Shown: piece after piece, positions 15,410-22,287 of the stretch | Layout of the letters: each line of letters opens with the position of its first letter | How positions within the stretch are numbered: the first letter of the stretch is position 1 | Source: PS1 clade bacterium | GTDB taxonomy: Bacteria; Pseudomonadota; Alphaproteobacteria; RS24 | NCBI GenBank assembly: GCA_016779015.1 | Contig: JADHOK010000003.1 | Location: 1-30,043 of the forward strand | DNA: 30,043 nucleotides | Direction: 5' to 3' | Made by a program: the position numbers and the translations under genes | Notes under the pieces: generated by a model | What the model was told of the DNA's origin: nothing | Databases searched by the model: none | The model's input: the letters and a program-made list of their open reading frames with translations, nothing else

Positions 15410-16186
15410 ATGAATATTGTTAAGCGTTGGAAAGTCGCTGCTGCAGCTGTGGCTTTCACTGGTCTTCCGTCGCTAGCTATGGCGGCAGATGCCAATCTGG
15501 AACCCGACGATTTTGTCGGCATTTCTTTCTGGTTGATTTCAATGGCTCTGGTAGCCTCAACCGTTTTCTTCTTCATCGAACGCGACCGCGTTGACGCAAA
15601 ATGGAAAACCTCTCTGACGGTTTCCGGCTTGGTGACACTGGTTGCTGCCGTACATTATTTCTATATGCGCGATGTGTGGGTCTCCACCGGAGAAACACCG
15701 ACCGTATATCGTTACATTGACTGGCTGATTACTGTGCCGCTGTTGATGGTGGAATTCTTCCTCATCCTGTCGGCCATCACCGCCGTTCCGGCGCGCGTCT
15801 TCTGGCGTCTGCTCATCGGTACGACGCTGATGCTGGTATTCGGTTATCTCGGCGAAGCGGGTTACATGGATGTAACCGCCGGCTTTGTTCTGGGGACCGC
15901 AGCTTGGTTCTATGTATTGTATGAAATCTTCCGTGGTGAAGCCGGTCGGCTTAATGCCGAAAATGCCAGCCCTGCTGTGCAGTCGGCTTTCAACCTGATG
16001 CGGAACATTGTGACCTTTGGCTGGGCGATTTATCCAATCGGCTATGTGATGGGTTACATGATGGGCAATGTCGATGCTGACACGTTGAACATCATCTACA
16101 ACCTGGCTGACGTGCTGAACAAGATCGCCTTTGGTCTGATCATCTGGCACGTTGCTGTCACTGAAAGTGAAAGCAAAGCTAAATAA
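15410..16186 (+). CDS. Proteorhodopsin, green-absorbing proton pump
   Basis: This 258-aa seven-TM retinal protein has a cleavable signal peptide (to about residue 25, SLAMA|AD). Numbering is offset by seven from the reference green proteorhodopsin. Asp104 (Asp97, Schiff-base counter-ion), Thr108 (Thr101) and Glu115 (Glu108, proton donor) form the DTE proton-pump motif in RYIDWLITVPLLMVEFF. His82 corresponds to His75, and Lys238 in VLNKIAFG to the retinal-binding Lys231. Leu112 at the tuning site (105) predicts green absorption. GGGAG precedes the ATG. No blh or crt genes for retinal synthesis are nearby, so retinal must come from elsewhere. It is probably monocistronic, with a strong terminator. 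Confidence 0.97.
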   Translation: MNIVKRWKVAAAAVAFTGLPSLAMAADANLEPDDFVGISFWLISMALVASTVFFFIERDRVDAKWKTSLTVSGLVTLVAAVHYFYMRDVWVSTGETPTVYRYIDWLITVPLLMVEFFLILSAITAVPARVFWRLLIGTTLMLVFGYLGEAGYMDVTAGFVLGTAAWFYVLYEIFRGEAGRLNAENASPAVQSAFNLMRNIVTFGWAIYPIGYVMGYMMGNVDADTLNIIYNLADVLNKIAFGLIIWHVAVTESESKAK

Positions 16187-16212
16187 AGCTAATCTCTTAC
16201 GAGATTGTTTTA

Positions 16213-16244
16213 AGGGTCGGCGCTTTGCGTCGGCCCTTTTTTTT
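16213..16244 (+). terminator. Intrinsic terminator after proteorhodopsin
   Basis: Arms 16213-16222 and 16228-16237 form a 10-bp stem with two G-U pairs and a CTTTG loop, running into eight T (16237-16244). A smaller hairpin, AATCTC-TTAC-GAGATT (16191-16206), precedes it directly after the stop codon. Confidence 0.88.
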
Positions 16245-16316
16245 CGTCATGAGCGTTTTCGTATTGGCAGCCCCCCCTTCTCACCTTAAGCTTGCGGCAA
16301 ATGAGGGAGATGCCAA

Positions 16317-16709
16317 ATGTCTCAGCAATTAATCGCCAAATGGCACGCCTATATGGACAATCCAAGCGCCCAAGCATTGGATGAGATGCTGCATGATGAC
16401 GTGACCTTTATCTCGCCGGTGGTCTTCACGCCGCAAAAGGGCAAAGCCGTGGCCATGAAATATCTGCTCTCGGCCGGCGTCGTGTTCAAGGACACGAAAT
16501 TCAAATATGTGCATGAGCTGGAAGCCGGAAACCGGATGATTTTGGAATTCGAAGCCGAAATGGACGGCAAATATGTTAATGGCGTTGATATTATCGACTT
16601 CGACGATGACGGTCTCATCACCCAATTCAAAGTTATGGTGCGGCCCCTGCAAGCGCTCAACATGTTGTGGCAGCAAATGGGCGCCCAGTTGGAAGAAATG
16701 TCTGCCTAG
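16317..16709 (+). CDS. NTF2-like (SnoaL-type) fold protein
   Basis: This 130-aa cytoplasmic protein has the cone-like NTF2/SnoaL pattern: helical start, LDEMLHDDVTFISPVVF, then strands with EFEAEMDGKYVNGVDIIDFDDDGLITQFKVMVRPLQAL. The IDFDDDGLI...RP segment is typical of the family, whose members act as small isomerases or hydrolases or as binding proteins. GAGGGA precedes the ATG. It follows the proteorhodopsin terminator and stands 23 bases before the ZnuC start, so it may be read with the zinc transporter. The ligand is unknown. Confidence 0.8.
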   Translation: MSQQLIAKWHAYMDNPSAQALDEMLHDDVTFISPVVFTPQKGKAVAMKYLLSAGVVFKDTKFKYVHELEAGNRMILEFEAEMDGKYVNGVDIIDFDDDGLITQFKVMVRPLQALNMLWQQMGAQLEEMSA

Positions 16710-16732
16710 GTCTAACGGCAGAGGAGAATAGT

Positions 16733-17494
16733 GTGTCTGAACGGCTGATAGAGGCCAAGGATTTATGTGTGCGCCGACAAGGCGGGCTGGTGTTGGATAA
16801 TGTCTCGCTGGCTTTAGGCGAGCGTGACTTCATAACCCTTATCGGCCCCAATGGCGCCGGCAAATCGGTGTTGCTGCGCCATCTTTTGAAACTCGAAACG
16901 CCCGATAGTGGCAGCGTTACCCATAAGCAGGGTTTGCGTATCGGCTATATACCTGAGCGGTTTCAAATCGACCCGACCCTGCCCATGCCGGTGCGGCGCT
17001 TTTTGACGCTGAACAACAATCAACCGGCTGATGCGCTGGCCGAGCTGGTGGCCGAGACGCGCTGCGATATGCTGCTCGATAAGCCGCTGGCGGCTTTGTC
17101 GGGTGGCGAGATGCAACGGGTCTTGCTGGCCCGCGCGCTGAGCAATCAACCGCATGTGTTGATGCTCGACGAACCGGCGCAGAACTTGGATGTCAGCGGC
17201 CAGTTACAATTTTACCGACTGATTGATGAGCTTTATGAAAAGCGCGACCTGTCAGTGCTGATGGTCAGTCACGACCTGCATATGGTAATGAGTTCGACGC
17301 GCCAAGTGGTCTGTCTGTATCACCACATTTGCTGCTCCGGCGCGCCCGATAGTATCGCCCGCGACCCCGAATTCATTCAGATGTTCGGCGGCGAAATGGC
17401 GCAAATGATGGCCGTCTATCAGCACAGCCATTCACACGACCACACGCATGATGACGCGTATGACCACACCCATCACCATGAGGTAAAACCATGA
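16733..17494 (+). CDS. znuC: Zinc ABC transporter ATP-binding protein with His-rich tail
   Basis: This 253-aa ATPase has Walker A GPNGAGKS (38-45), signature LSGGEMQRVLLARAL, Walker B VLMLDEP with D-loop, and switch His in VSHDLH. YHHICCSGAP resembles the ZnuC group. The start is GTG, placed by GAGGAG six bases upstream; the in-frame ATG at 16667 lies inside the preceding gene. The last 25 residues are rich in His and Asp (nine His within 20 residues), suggesting a zinc-binding sensor or buffer. ATGA overlap couples it to ZnuB. The periplasmic binding protein ZnuA is not in the window. Mn2+ transport is possible, but the His tail favours Zn2+. Confidence 0.88.
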   Translation: MSERLIEAKDLCVRRQGGLVLDNVSLALGERDFITLIGPNGAGKSVLLRHLLKLETPDSGSVTHKQGLRIGYIPERFQIDPTLPMPVRRFLTLNNNQPADALAELVAETRCDMLLDKPLAALSGGEMQRVLLARALSNQPHVLMLDEPAQNLDVSGQLQFYRLIDELYEKRDLSVLMVSHDLHMVMSSTRQVVCLYHHICCSGAPDSIARDPEFIQMFGGEMAQMMAVYQHSHSHDHTHDDAYDHTHHHEVKP

Positions 17495-18288
17495 CCGCGC
17501 CGCTGCTCATCACCGCCACCGCGCTGGCGCTGCTGGCCGGGCCGCTCGGCTGTTTTGTGGTCTGGCGGCGTATGGCTTATTTCGGTGACGGCCTCGCCCA
17601 TTCGGCGCTGCTCGGTGTCGCCATCGGTCTGATTGTCGGCATGAGCCATCAGATAGGTATGATCCTCATCGCCATTATTTTCGCCATCACGCTCATCTGG
17701 TTGCGCGCGCAGAGTCTTCTCGCCACCGACACATTGCTGGGCATTCTGGCCCATGCGGCGCTGTCGTTGGGCATTCTCGCCATGGCGCTGTTGGGGGTTG
17801 AGGATGCGGAAGTGCACGATTATCTGCTCGGCAGTCTCGATAGCGTCAACGCCGATGTGCTGGTCTATGTGGTGCTCGGATGCGGTTTGTCGCTGGGCAT
17901 TTTGATGCGCTTATGGCCCGGCCTTTTGCTGATGACCTCAAGCGAGGAATTGGCGCATGCCGAGGGCGTGCCGGTGCGGGTTTACGAGTTTTTGCTGATG
18001 CTGCTGCTCGGCGTGTTGGTGGCGGCGGCAGTGCAGATTGTCGGTATTCTGCTCATCACTTCGCTGCTTATCATTCCGGCATCGGCAGCGCGCCTTTTTG
18101 CCCAAAGCCCCGAAGCGATGGCAATTGGCGGCAGCCTGATTGCCGGCTTGTGTATGCTCGCCGGCCTGCCCGTCGCATCCGCCATGGCAGTGCCGCTGGG
18201 GCCGACCATTGTCGCCCTCACCGTCGCCTTGTTTGTGCTGTTACTGGCCGGACGTTTGCTGGTCGACCGGCTGAAACCGGCAGGTTAA
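17491..18288 (+). CDS. znuB: Zinc ABC transporter permease
   Basis: This 265-aa integral membrane protein has about eight hydrophobic segments and family marks MAYFGDGLAHSALLGVAIG near TM2, the EELAHAEGVPVRVYE cytoplasmic loop that contacts the ATPase, and VQIVGILLITSLLIIPASAAR. This is the ABC-3 permease pattern of ZnuB/MntB. It is coupled to ZnuC by ATGA and is expected to form the homodimeric channel for zinc import. The gene ends convergent with the DUF3604 gene, sharing a TTAA with its stop. No Zur box was identified upstream of ZnuC. Confidence 0.9.
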   Translation: MTAPLLITATALALLAGPLGCFVVWRRMAYFGDGLAHSALLGVAIGLIVGMSHQIGMILIAIIFAITLIWLRAQSLLATDTLLGILAHAALSLGILAMALLGVEDAEVHDYLLGSLDSVNADVLVYVVLGCGLSLGILMRLWPGLLLMTSSEELAHAEGVPVRVYEFLLMLLLGVLVAAAVQIVGILLITSLLIIPASAARLFAQSPEAMAIGGSLIAGLCMLAGLPVASAMAVPLGPTIVALTVALFVLLLAGRLLVDRLKPAG

Positions 18289-18677
18289 TTGACCCAAATC
18301 GGCGAAGCGTAAGCGCGTTCTTGAATCGTCGCTTCGACATCAGGGCGCGGCGGCACACCGGCGCGCAACGCATCCCATGTTGACCAACGACAGCTCGGAT
18401 TTTCCATCACGCGGACATAATAAAAAGCCTGCTGACCGGCTTTATATTCCGGGTCGCGCCAGACGGTTTTCAACTCATTGGCGCTGGTTTTGGCCGTAGC
18501 TTTGCAGGTTTTGACATCCACTTTGGCACCATTATCGGGGCAGCGATGGTCGCGGCCCGGTTTTTGGTCACCGGCGCAGGCTATATCGAAGACTTTTTCA
18601 GCGCTCGAGCCGTCGGCTTTGAGCCAGCCTTTGACCATTTGCAAGCGCTGCAGCCCATAAGATTTGGCATCGCGCAT
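18285..18677 (-). pseudogene. C-terminal part of a DUF3604 protein, cut off by an in-frame stop
   Basis: This 130-residue frame continues exactly in phase after the TAG at 18683-18681. It encodes the usual DUF3604 C-terminus: LQRLQMVKGWLKADG, VDVKTCKATA, AFYYVRVMENPSCRWSTWDAL, TIQERAYASPIW. The ATG at 18677 follows the stop by one codon and has no ribosome-binding site, so separate translation is doubtful. The reading frame beyond the stop has no further lesion, which argues that the stop is recent, read through, or a sequencing error. It ends convergent with znuB. Confidence 0.75.
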
Positions 18678-18680
18678 CGC

Positions 18681-20111
18681 CTAGACCAGAAACTCCGGCG
18701 AAGCGTCGCCTGTGACCGCCAAATCGCCGCCCATGGAAACCCCCTCTTTATAAGCGCGCTTCACCATATCGGAGCGGTTCTCAATATTGCGGCTGAAATC
18801 GGTTGAGGCGAAAAAGCGCAATTTTATGCGCGGGCCGGTGGTGGCATAGGTTTCCTTGCGGCGCATGGCGTCAAAAATATCCTCGCGCGTATTGGCATCG
18901 GCCCAGACCGCGGCCAAACCCGACGCGCCCCATGTGTGGAAATTATTGGCATTATATATACTGCCATCCTCATTCGGCTTGTCGAGCGGCACTGAGCCGC
19001 GCAACTGGCCGTCGGAATCGACCAGGCCGATTTTCGACCAGTAATTATCCTCGTCAAACGCGCCGGCACCGACATGCGTGTCGGAAGCGCCGATGAGACC
19101 GAATTTATACGGATTGCCTTTGCCCTGCGCTTGCATTTCCAGACCGCGCAAATAGGCCTGACGCACATAGGAGCCATCGGGCTTACTGGGCGTCCAACCG
19201 CCAATGCGGAAAGGCATGGTTTCAAAATCGGCATATTCATCATTCGGCGATAAAAGCGGGTGCGTCTCGCTATCGCCTTTCACTTGCGTCACCTCGACAA
19301 TCGGCTCATTGCGCATGCGGGTTTCGGCATATTCGGCATCCATCGGGCTGCCATCGGTCTTTTGGGTCATGAACATCAGACCGTTGGAGCCGTTGGCGTT
19401 ATGCGGAACGGCGATCGAATCCATACCTTTTTCGCGCAACGCATCCATCCATACCCAGAGGTCTTCCGGATTGGGCGACATGATACGGCTGAACGGCAAC
19501 ACCGGCGCGCTGTCGCCCCGGAAGAACACATTGCGGTGCAGATTCTGGTTCTCCGGCCCCGACGTATATTCGTAGCCGATAAGGGTTGAGAATTTTCCCG
19601 GCTCATTATGACGGTTGGCGGTATCAATGATTTCCTGCCACGCCGATTTCATAATATCGACATCGACAAGGTCATCCGGCTTGTCGTTTTTATTGAGATA
19701 GGGGAACAGTTTCTGAAACGCTCCGATACGCTCCATCTGCGTATTGGCTTTGCGCATTTCCAGCGAAATCGGGTGTTTTGACACTTGCTGTTTCGGGTCG
19801 TGCATGGCCGGCAGCATGCCGAGATAAATCGCATGGTCGGTGACCGACTGAAAATCCAGCGGCTCGCTCAGTGTCATCTCAAAACCGGCCGGGTGCTTGA
19901 TGGTTTCGCCCTTGGCGTAACGATAAGCGTCCTCCGGCGTGTTGCGATTGCCGAAAATATACGCGTCAAAAGACAAAACTGTGTGCAAATGGGTTTCCCC
20001 GAACAGCACTTGGCGATTTTCCGGCTTGTCAGATGCGCTGTAAGCCGCTTGAAACGGCATAACAGACAAAATTGTCGCGGCAAAAACCGCGCAAAACGTG
20101 CGTTTATTCAT
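18681..20111 (-). CDS. DUF3604 family exported protein, N-terminal part ending at an amber codon
   Basis: The product as written is 476 aa: a signal peptide (to about residue 25, AAYSA), then the DUF3604 core with the PHP-like metal motif GETHLHTVLSFDAY, EPLDFQSVTDHA, SVPHNANGSNG-like segment and GLIGASDTHVGAGAF. The start was set at the ATG after a GGGGGGAT ribosome-binding site; a longer frame from 20243 has no support. Family members run about 600-680 aa. Here translation stops at FLV-TAG where relatives read FLVWA, and the missing end continues in frame (18285-18677). The family is thought to be metal-dependent hydrolases in the periplasm; the substrate is unknown. Confidence 0.82.
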   Translation of the reverse strand: MNKRTFCAVFAATILSVMPFQAAYSASDKPENRQVLFGETHLHTVLSFDAYIFGNRNTPEDAYRYAKGETIKHPAGFEMTLSEPLDFQSVTDHAIYLGMLPAMHDPKQQVSKHPISLEMRKANTQMERIGAFQKLFPYLNKNDKPDDLVDVDIMKSAWQEIIDTANRHNEPGKFSTLIGYEYTSGPENQNLHRNVFFRGDSAPVLPFSRIMSPNPEDLWVWMDALREKGMDSIAVPHNANGSNGLMFMTQKTDGSPMDAEYAETRMRNEPIVEVTQVKGDSETHPLLSPNDEYADFETMPFRIGGWTPSKPDGSYVRQAYLRGLEMQAQGKGNPYKFGLIGASDTHVGAGAFDEDNYWSKIGLVDSDGQLRGSVPLDKPNEDGSIYNANNFHTWGASGLAAVWADANTREDIFDAMRRKETYATTGPRIKLRFFASTDFSRNIENRSDMVKRAYKEGVSMGGDLAVTGDASPEFLV

Positions 20112-20186
20112 AATCCCCCCAAATCTGCCCCATGATAACAAAATTTTAACCATCCAAAAGCTAAAACAGTGCGTATTGGTGATGAT

Positions 20187-20262
20187 ATGTTTGTTGTCCT
20201 CCCGACAAACATTATCCCAACAAGCCCTCGACGTCCCTCCCACGTCGAGGGCAAATTTTTTT
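20187..20262 (+). ncRNA. Candidate cuckoo-type sRNA with two anti-Shine-Dalgarno hairpin loops
   Basis: Hairpin 1 (20187-20212) has a 9-bp stem with one G-U pair and the loop GTCCTCCC. Hairpin 2 (20224-20252) has a perfect 11-bp stem with the loop CCCTCCC, followed by AAA and seven T (20256-20262). On the plus strand this is two loops exposing CCTCCC plus an intrinsic terminator, the architecture described for alphaproteobacterial CcsR/cuckoo RNAs, which can pair with Shine-Dalgarno sequences. No plus-strand gene lies upstream to need the terminator, and the T-tract is on the plus side only. The 5' end and promoter are not resolved. An alternative is a structured leader of the divergent DUF3604 gene. 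Confidence 0.65.
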
Positions 20263-20272
20263 GAACTCTCTT

Positions 20273-21133
20273 CTAAAGCGCTAACGCCATCAGATTATAA
20301 GCGATCTGCGCGGCGGTAAAATCGCTGGCGGGCTGGCCGTCAATCGGTGCCAATTCCATCACATCGAGGCCGACGCAACGCCGCCCTTCTAGCGCACTCG
20401 CCACCAAATCCAATGCCTGATAATAACCAAGGCCGCCCGGCACCGGCGTACCCGTCGCAGGCAGCACAGACGGGTCGAGGCCGTCAAGGTCGAAAGTTAC
20501 ATATATATTCTCGGGAAAATCATCCGGCAGGGTGATGCTCGAAATATTGCCGCGCACCAGCGCCGCCGCATCATGCGCGATAACGCCATGCGCGCGCCGC
20601 GCCGTCTCTTCTTCCTCGGCCAAAGCCCGCACACCAAGCGAGGCGATCGGCAGCCCCTCTTGCGCCAGCAAATGCATGACGCTGGCATGGGAGTGTTTAT
20701 GCCCCTGATAGGCGTCGCGGAAATCGGCATGCGCATCGACTTGCACCAGACCGACCGGTGCATCCAACGCATCGACCACGCCCATTACCGCGCCATAGCT
20801 GATGGAATGTTCGCCACCCAATGTCACAGGTATCGCCCCGCGCCCGACAATCGCCGCGGTTGTGGCGCGCAATTCGTCAATCACCGTCTCGACAGGCGGT
20901 GTGCAATCGATCGGCGCATGGGTAAAAATTCCCGCCGCGCACGGCACCTGCCCCAGAGTGAGCCGCTCTAGCTGGTGGCTGGCCGCGATAATGGCGGCCG
21001 GCCCCTTGGCCGCGCCGGTGCCATAAGAAACAGTGGCCTCGAGCGGGCATGGCAGCACTTCAAAACGCGCCGTGCCTTGCACATTTTCGGAAGCGTTTAA
21101 TTCTTCGCCCAAAAATTGCTCGGCTCGCGTCAT
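20273..21133 (-). CDS. speB: Agmatinase / ureohydrolase family protein
   Basis: This 286-aa enzyme is an Mn-dependent ureohydrolase, probably splitting agmatine into putrescine and urea. The metal ligands are visible in GGEHS, DAHADF and FDLDGLDPSVLP, with the substrate loop KHSHASVMHL. The ATG at 21133 overlaps the upstream stop as TGATG; a GTG one codon earlier is equally possible. It is the last gene of a three-gene overlapping polyamine operon, which supports agmatinase over arginase or guanidinobutyrase. No arginine decarboxylase gene is in the window, so the agmatine source is unknown. Confidence 0.87.
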   Translation of the reverse strand: MTRAEQFLGEELNASENVQGTARFEVLPCPLEATVSYGTGAAKGPAAIIAASHQLERLTLGQVPCAAGIFTHAPIDCTPPVETVIDELRATTAAIVGRGAIPVTLGGEHSISYGAVMGVVDALDAPVGLVQVDAHADFRDAYQGHKHSHASVMHLLAQEGLPIASLGVRALAEEEETARRAHGVIAHDAAALVRGNISSITLPDDFPENIYVTFDLDGLDPSVLPATGTPVPGGLGYYQALDLVASALEGRRCVGLDVMELAPIDGQPASDFTAAQIAYNLMALAL

Positions 21134-22287
21134 CACGAAAGCCGCCCTTCAAAATCATCATAGCCGAACTGTTTGACCATGCGCAGCGCGTCAGTCTCGC
21201 TGTTCCAAATCGCCAGCGACGGCAATTGCGCGCCGTTAAAAGTCGTCATTTTGACCATGGTATAATGCGCCTGATCGAGGAAAGCGATGCGCTGGCCGCT
21301 CTGCGGTGGCGCGTCGAAACAATAGCTGCCGATAATATCGCCGGACAGGCAACTCGCACCACCCAACCGCACCTCGACCTCGCCGCAATCATTGAGCATG
21401 GCCGGACGATATGGTGCTTCGATGACATCGGGCATATGGCAGGTCGGTGAAATATCGGTAATTCCGACAAGGCCGTTATTCTCCGTCACATCCAGCACCT
21501 CGCCGACCAAAATAGTGGTGTCGAGACCGATAGCCGTCCCCGGCTCCAAATAGGTTTGCACACCCAGCGCCCCTGACAGCTCCTTCAGCAGCTCGATAAG
21601 CCCGCCGCGGTCATAATCGTGGCGCGTAATCAAGTGCCCGCCGCCTAGGTTAAGCCAATCATAAGCGCCTTTATGCGCTTCGAGGAAAGGCCGCACCGCC
21701 GCCACAGTGCGCGTCAAAGGAGCCAGACCTTGCTCGCACAAATTATGCATATGCAGACCCGACACGGCGTCGGGCAGCGTATCCAATCGCGACACCGGAT
21801 AACCGAGGCGCGAGCCGACAGCGCACGGGTCGTAAAGCGCAATCTGGGCCTCGGAATGTTCGGGGTTGAGGCGCAGTGCTACATCGGCCCCCGCCGCCTG
21901 CGCCTGCGCGCCAAAGCGGTCAATCTGCGCCGGACTGTTGAAGACAATATGGTCGGACAGCGCGGCAATCGCCTCAAAATGCGAGGCTTTGAAAGCGGGC
22001 GCATAGGTCGCCAATTCGCCGCCGAAATGTTTGCGCGCCAATTGCGCTTCCCACAAGCTGGAAGCGCATGTGCCGGCCAAATGCTCCGATATCATCGGCG
22101 CCAGCGACCACATGGCAAAAGCCTTCAGGGCCAGCAAAATCTTTATATCGCCGGCTTCGGCCACAGCGCGCAGCACTTCGAGATTTTCTCTGAGCTGCAC
22201 CTCATCAATGACAAAGCATGGTGACGGCACGCGCGTCAGGTCAAAATCGGCAAAGCGGCCGGCACCGGAAGATTGGGTTCTTAACAT
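21133..22287 (-). CDS. nspC: Carboxynorspermidine/carboxyspermidine decarboxylase
   Basis: This 384-aa PLP enzyme of the alanine-racemase-fold decarboxylase group carries the PLP-binding lysine in LLALKAFAMW (Lys55), HMHNLCEQ, NLGGGHLIT, and YLEPGTAIG that binds the PLP phosphate. The DISPTCHMPDV segment carries the active-site Cys of NspC. It removes CO2 from carboxyspermidine or carboxynorspermidine to give spermidine or norspermidine. It overlaps the dehydrogenase gene by seven bases and the agmatinase by one to four, so expression is tightly coupled. Sequence alone does not separate spermidine from norspermidine products; spermidine is more usual in alphaproteobacteria. Confidence 0.92.
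   Translation of the reverse strand: MLRTQSSGAGRFADFDLTRVPSPCFVIDEVQLRENLEVLRAVAEAGDIKILLALKAFAMWSLAPMISEHLAGTCASSLWEAQLARKHFGGELATYAPAFKASHFEAIAALSDHIVFNSPAQIDRFGAQAQAAGADVALRLNPEHSEAQIALYDPCAVGSRLGYPVSRLDTLPDAVSGLHMHNLCEQGLAPLTRTVAAVRPFLEAHKGAYDWLNLGGGHLITRHDYDRGGLIELLKELSGALGVQTYLEPGTAIGLDTTILVGEVLDVTENNGLVGITDISPTCHMPDVIEAPYRPAMLNDCGEVEVRLGGASCLSGDIIGSYCFDAPPQSGQRIAFLDQAHYTMVKMTTFNGAQLPSLAIWNSETDALRMVKQFGYDDFEGRLS

Noticed and set aside
16269..16280. A run of C before the NTF2-like gene as a phase-variation tract
   Set aside because: Only seven C, in non-coding sequence and outside the promoter core as far as visible.
20112..20243. N-terminal extension of the DUF3604 protein through the sRNA region
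   Set aside because: A signal peptide with its own strong ribosome-binding site begins at 20111; the extension is hairpin sequence.
20224..20262. The second hairpin as terminator of the agmatinase gene
   Set aside because: The T-tract follows the stem only on the plus strand, while agmatinase is on the minus strand. A weak contribution cannot be excluded.
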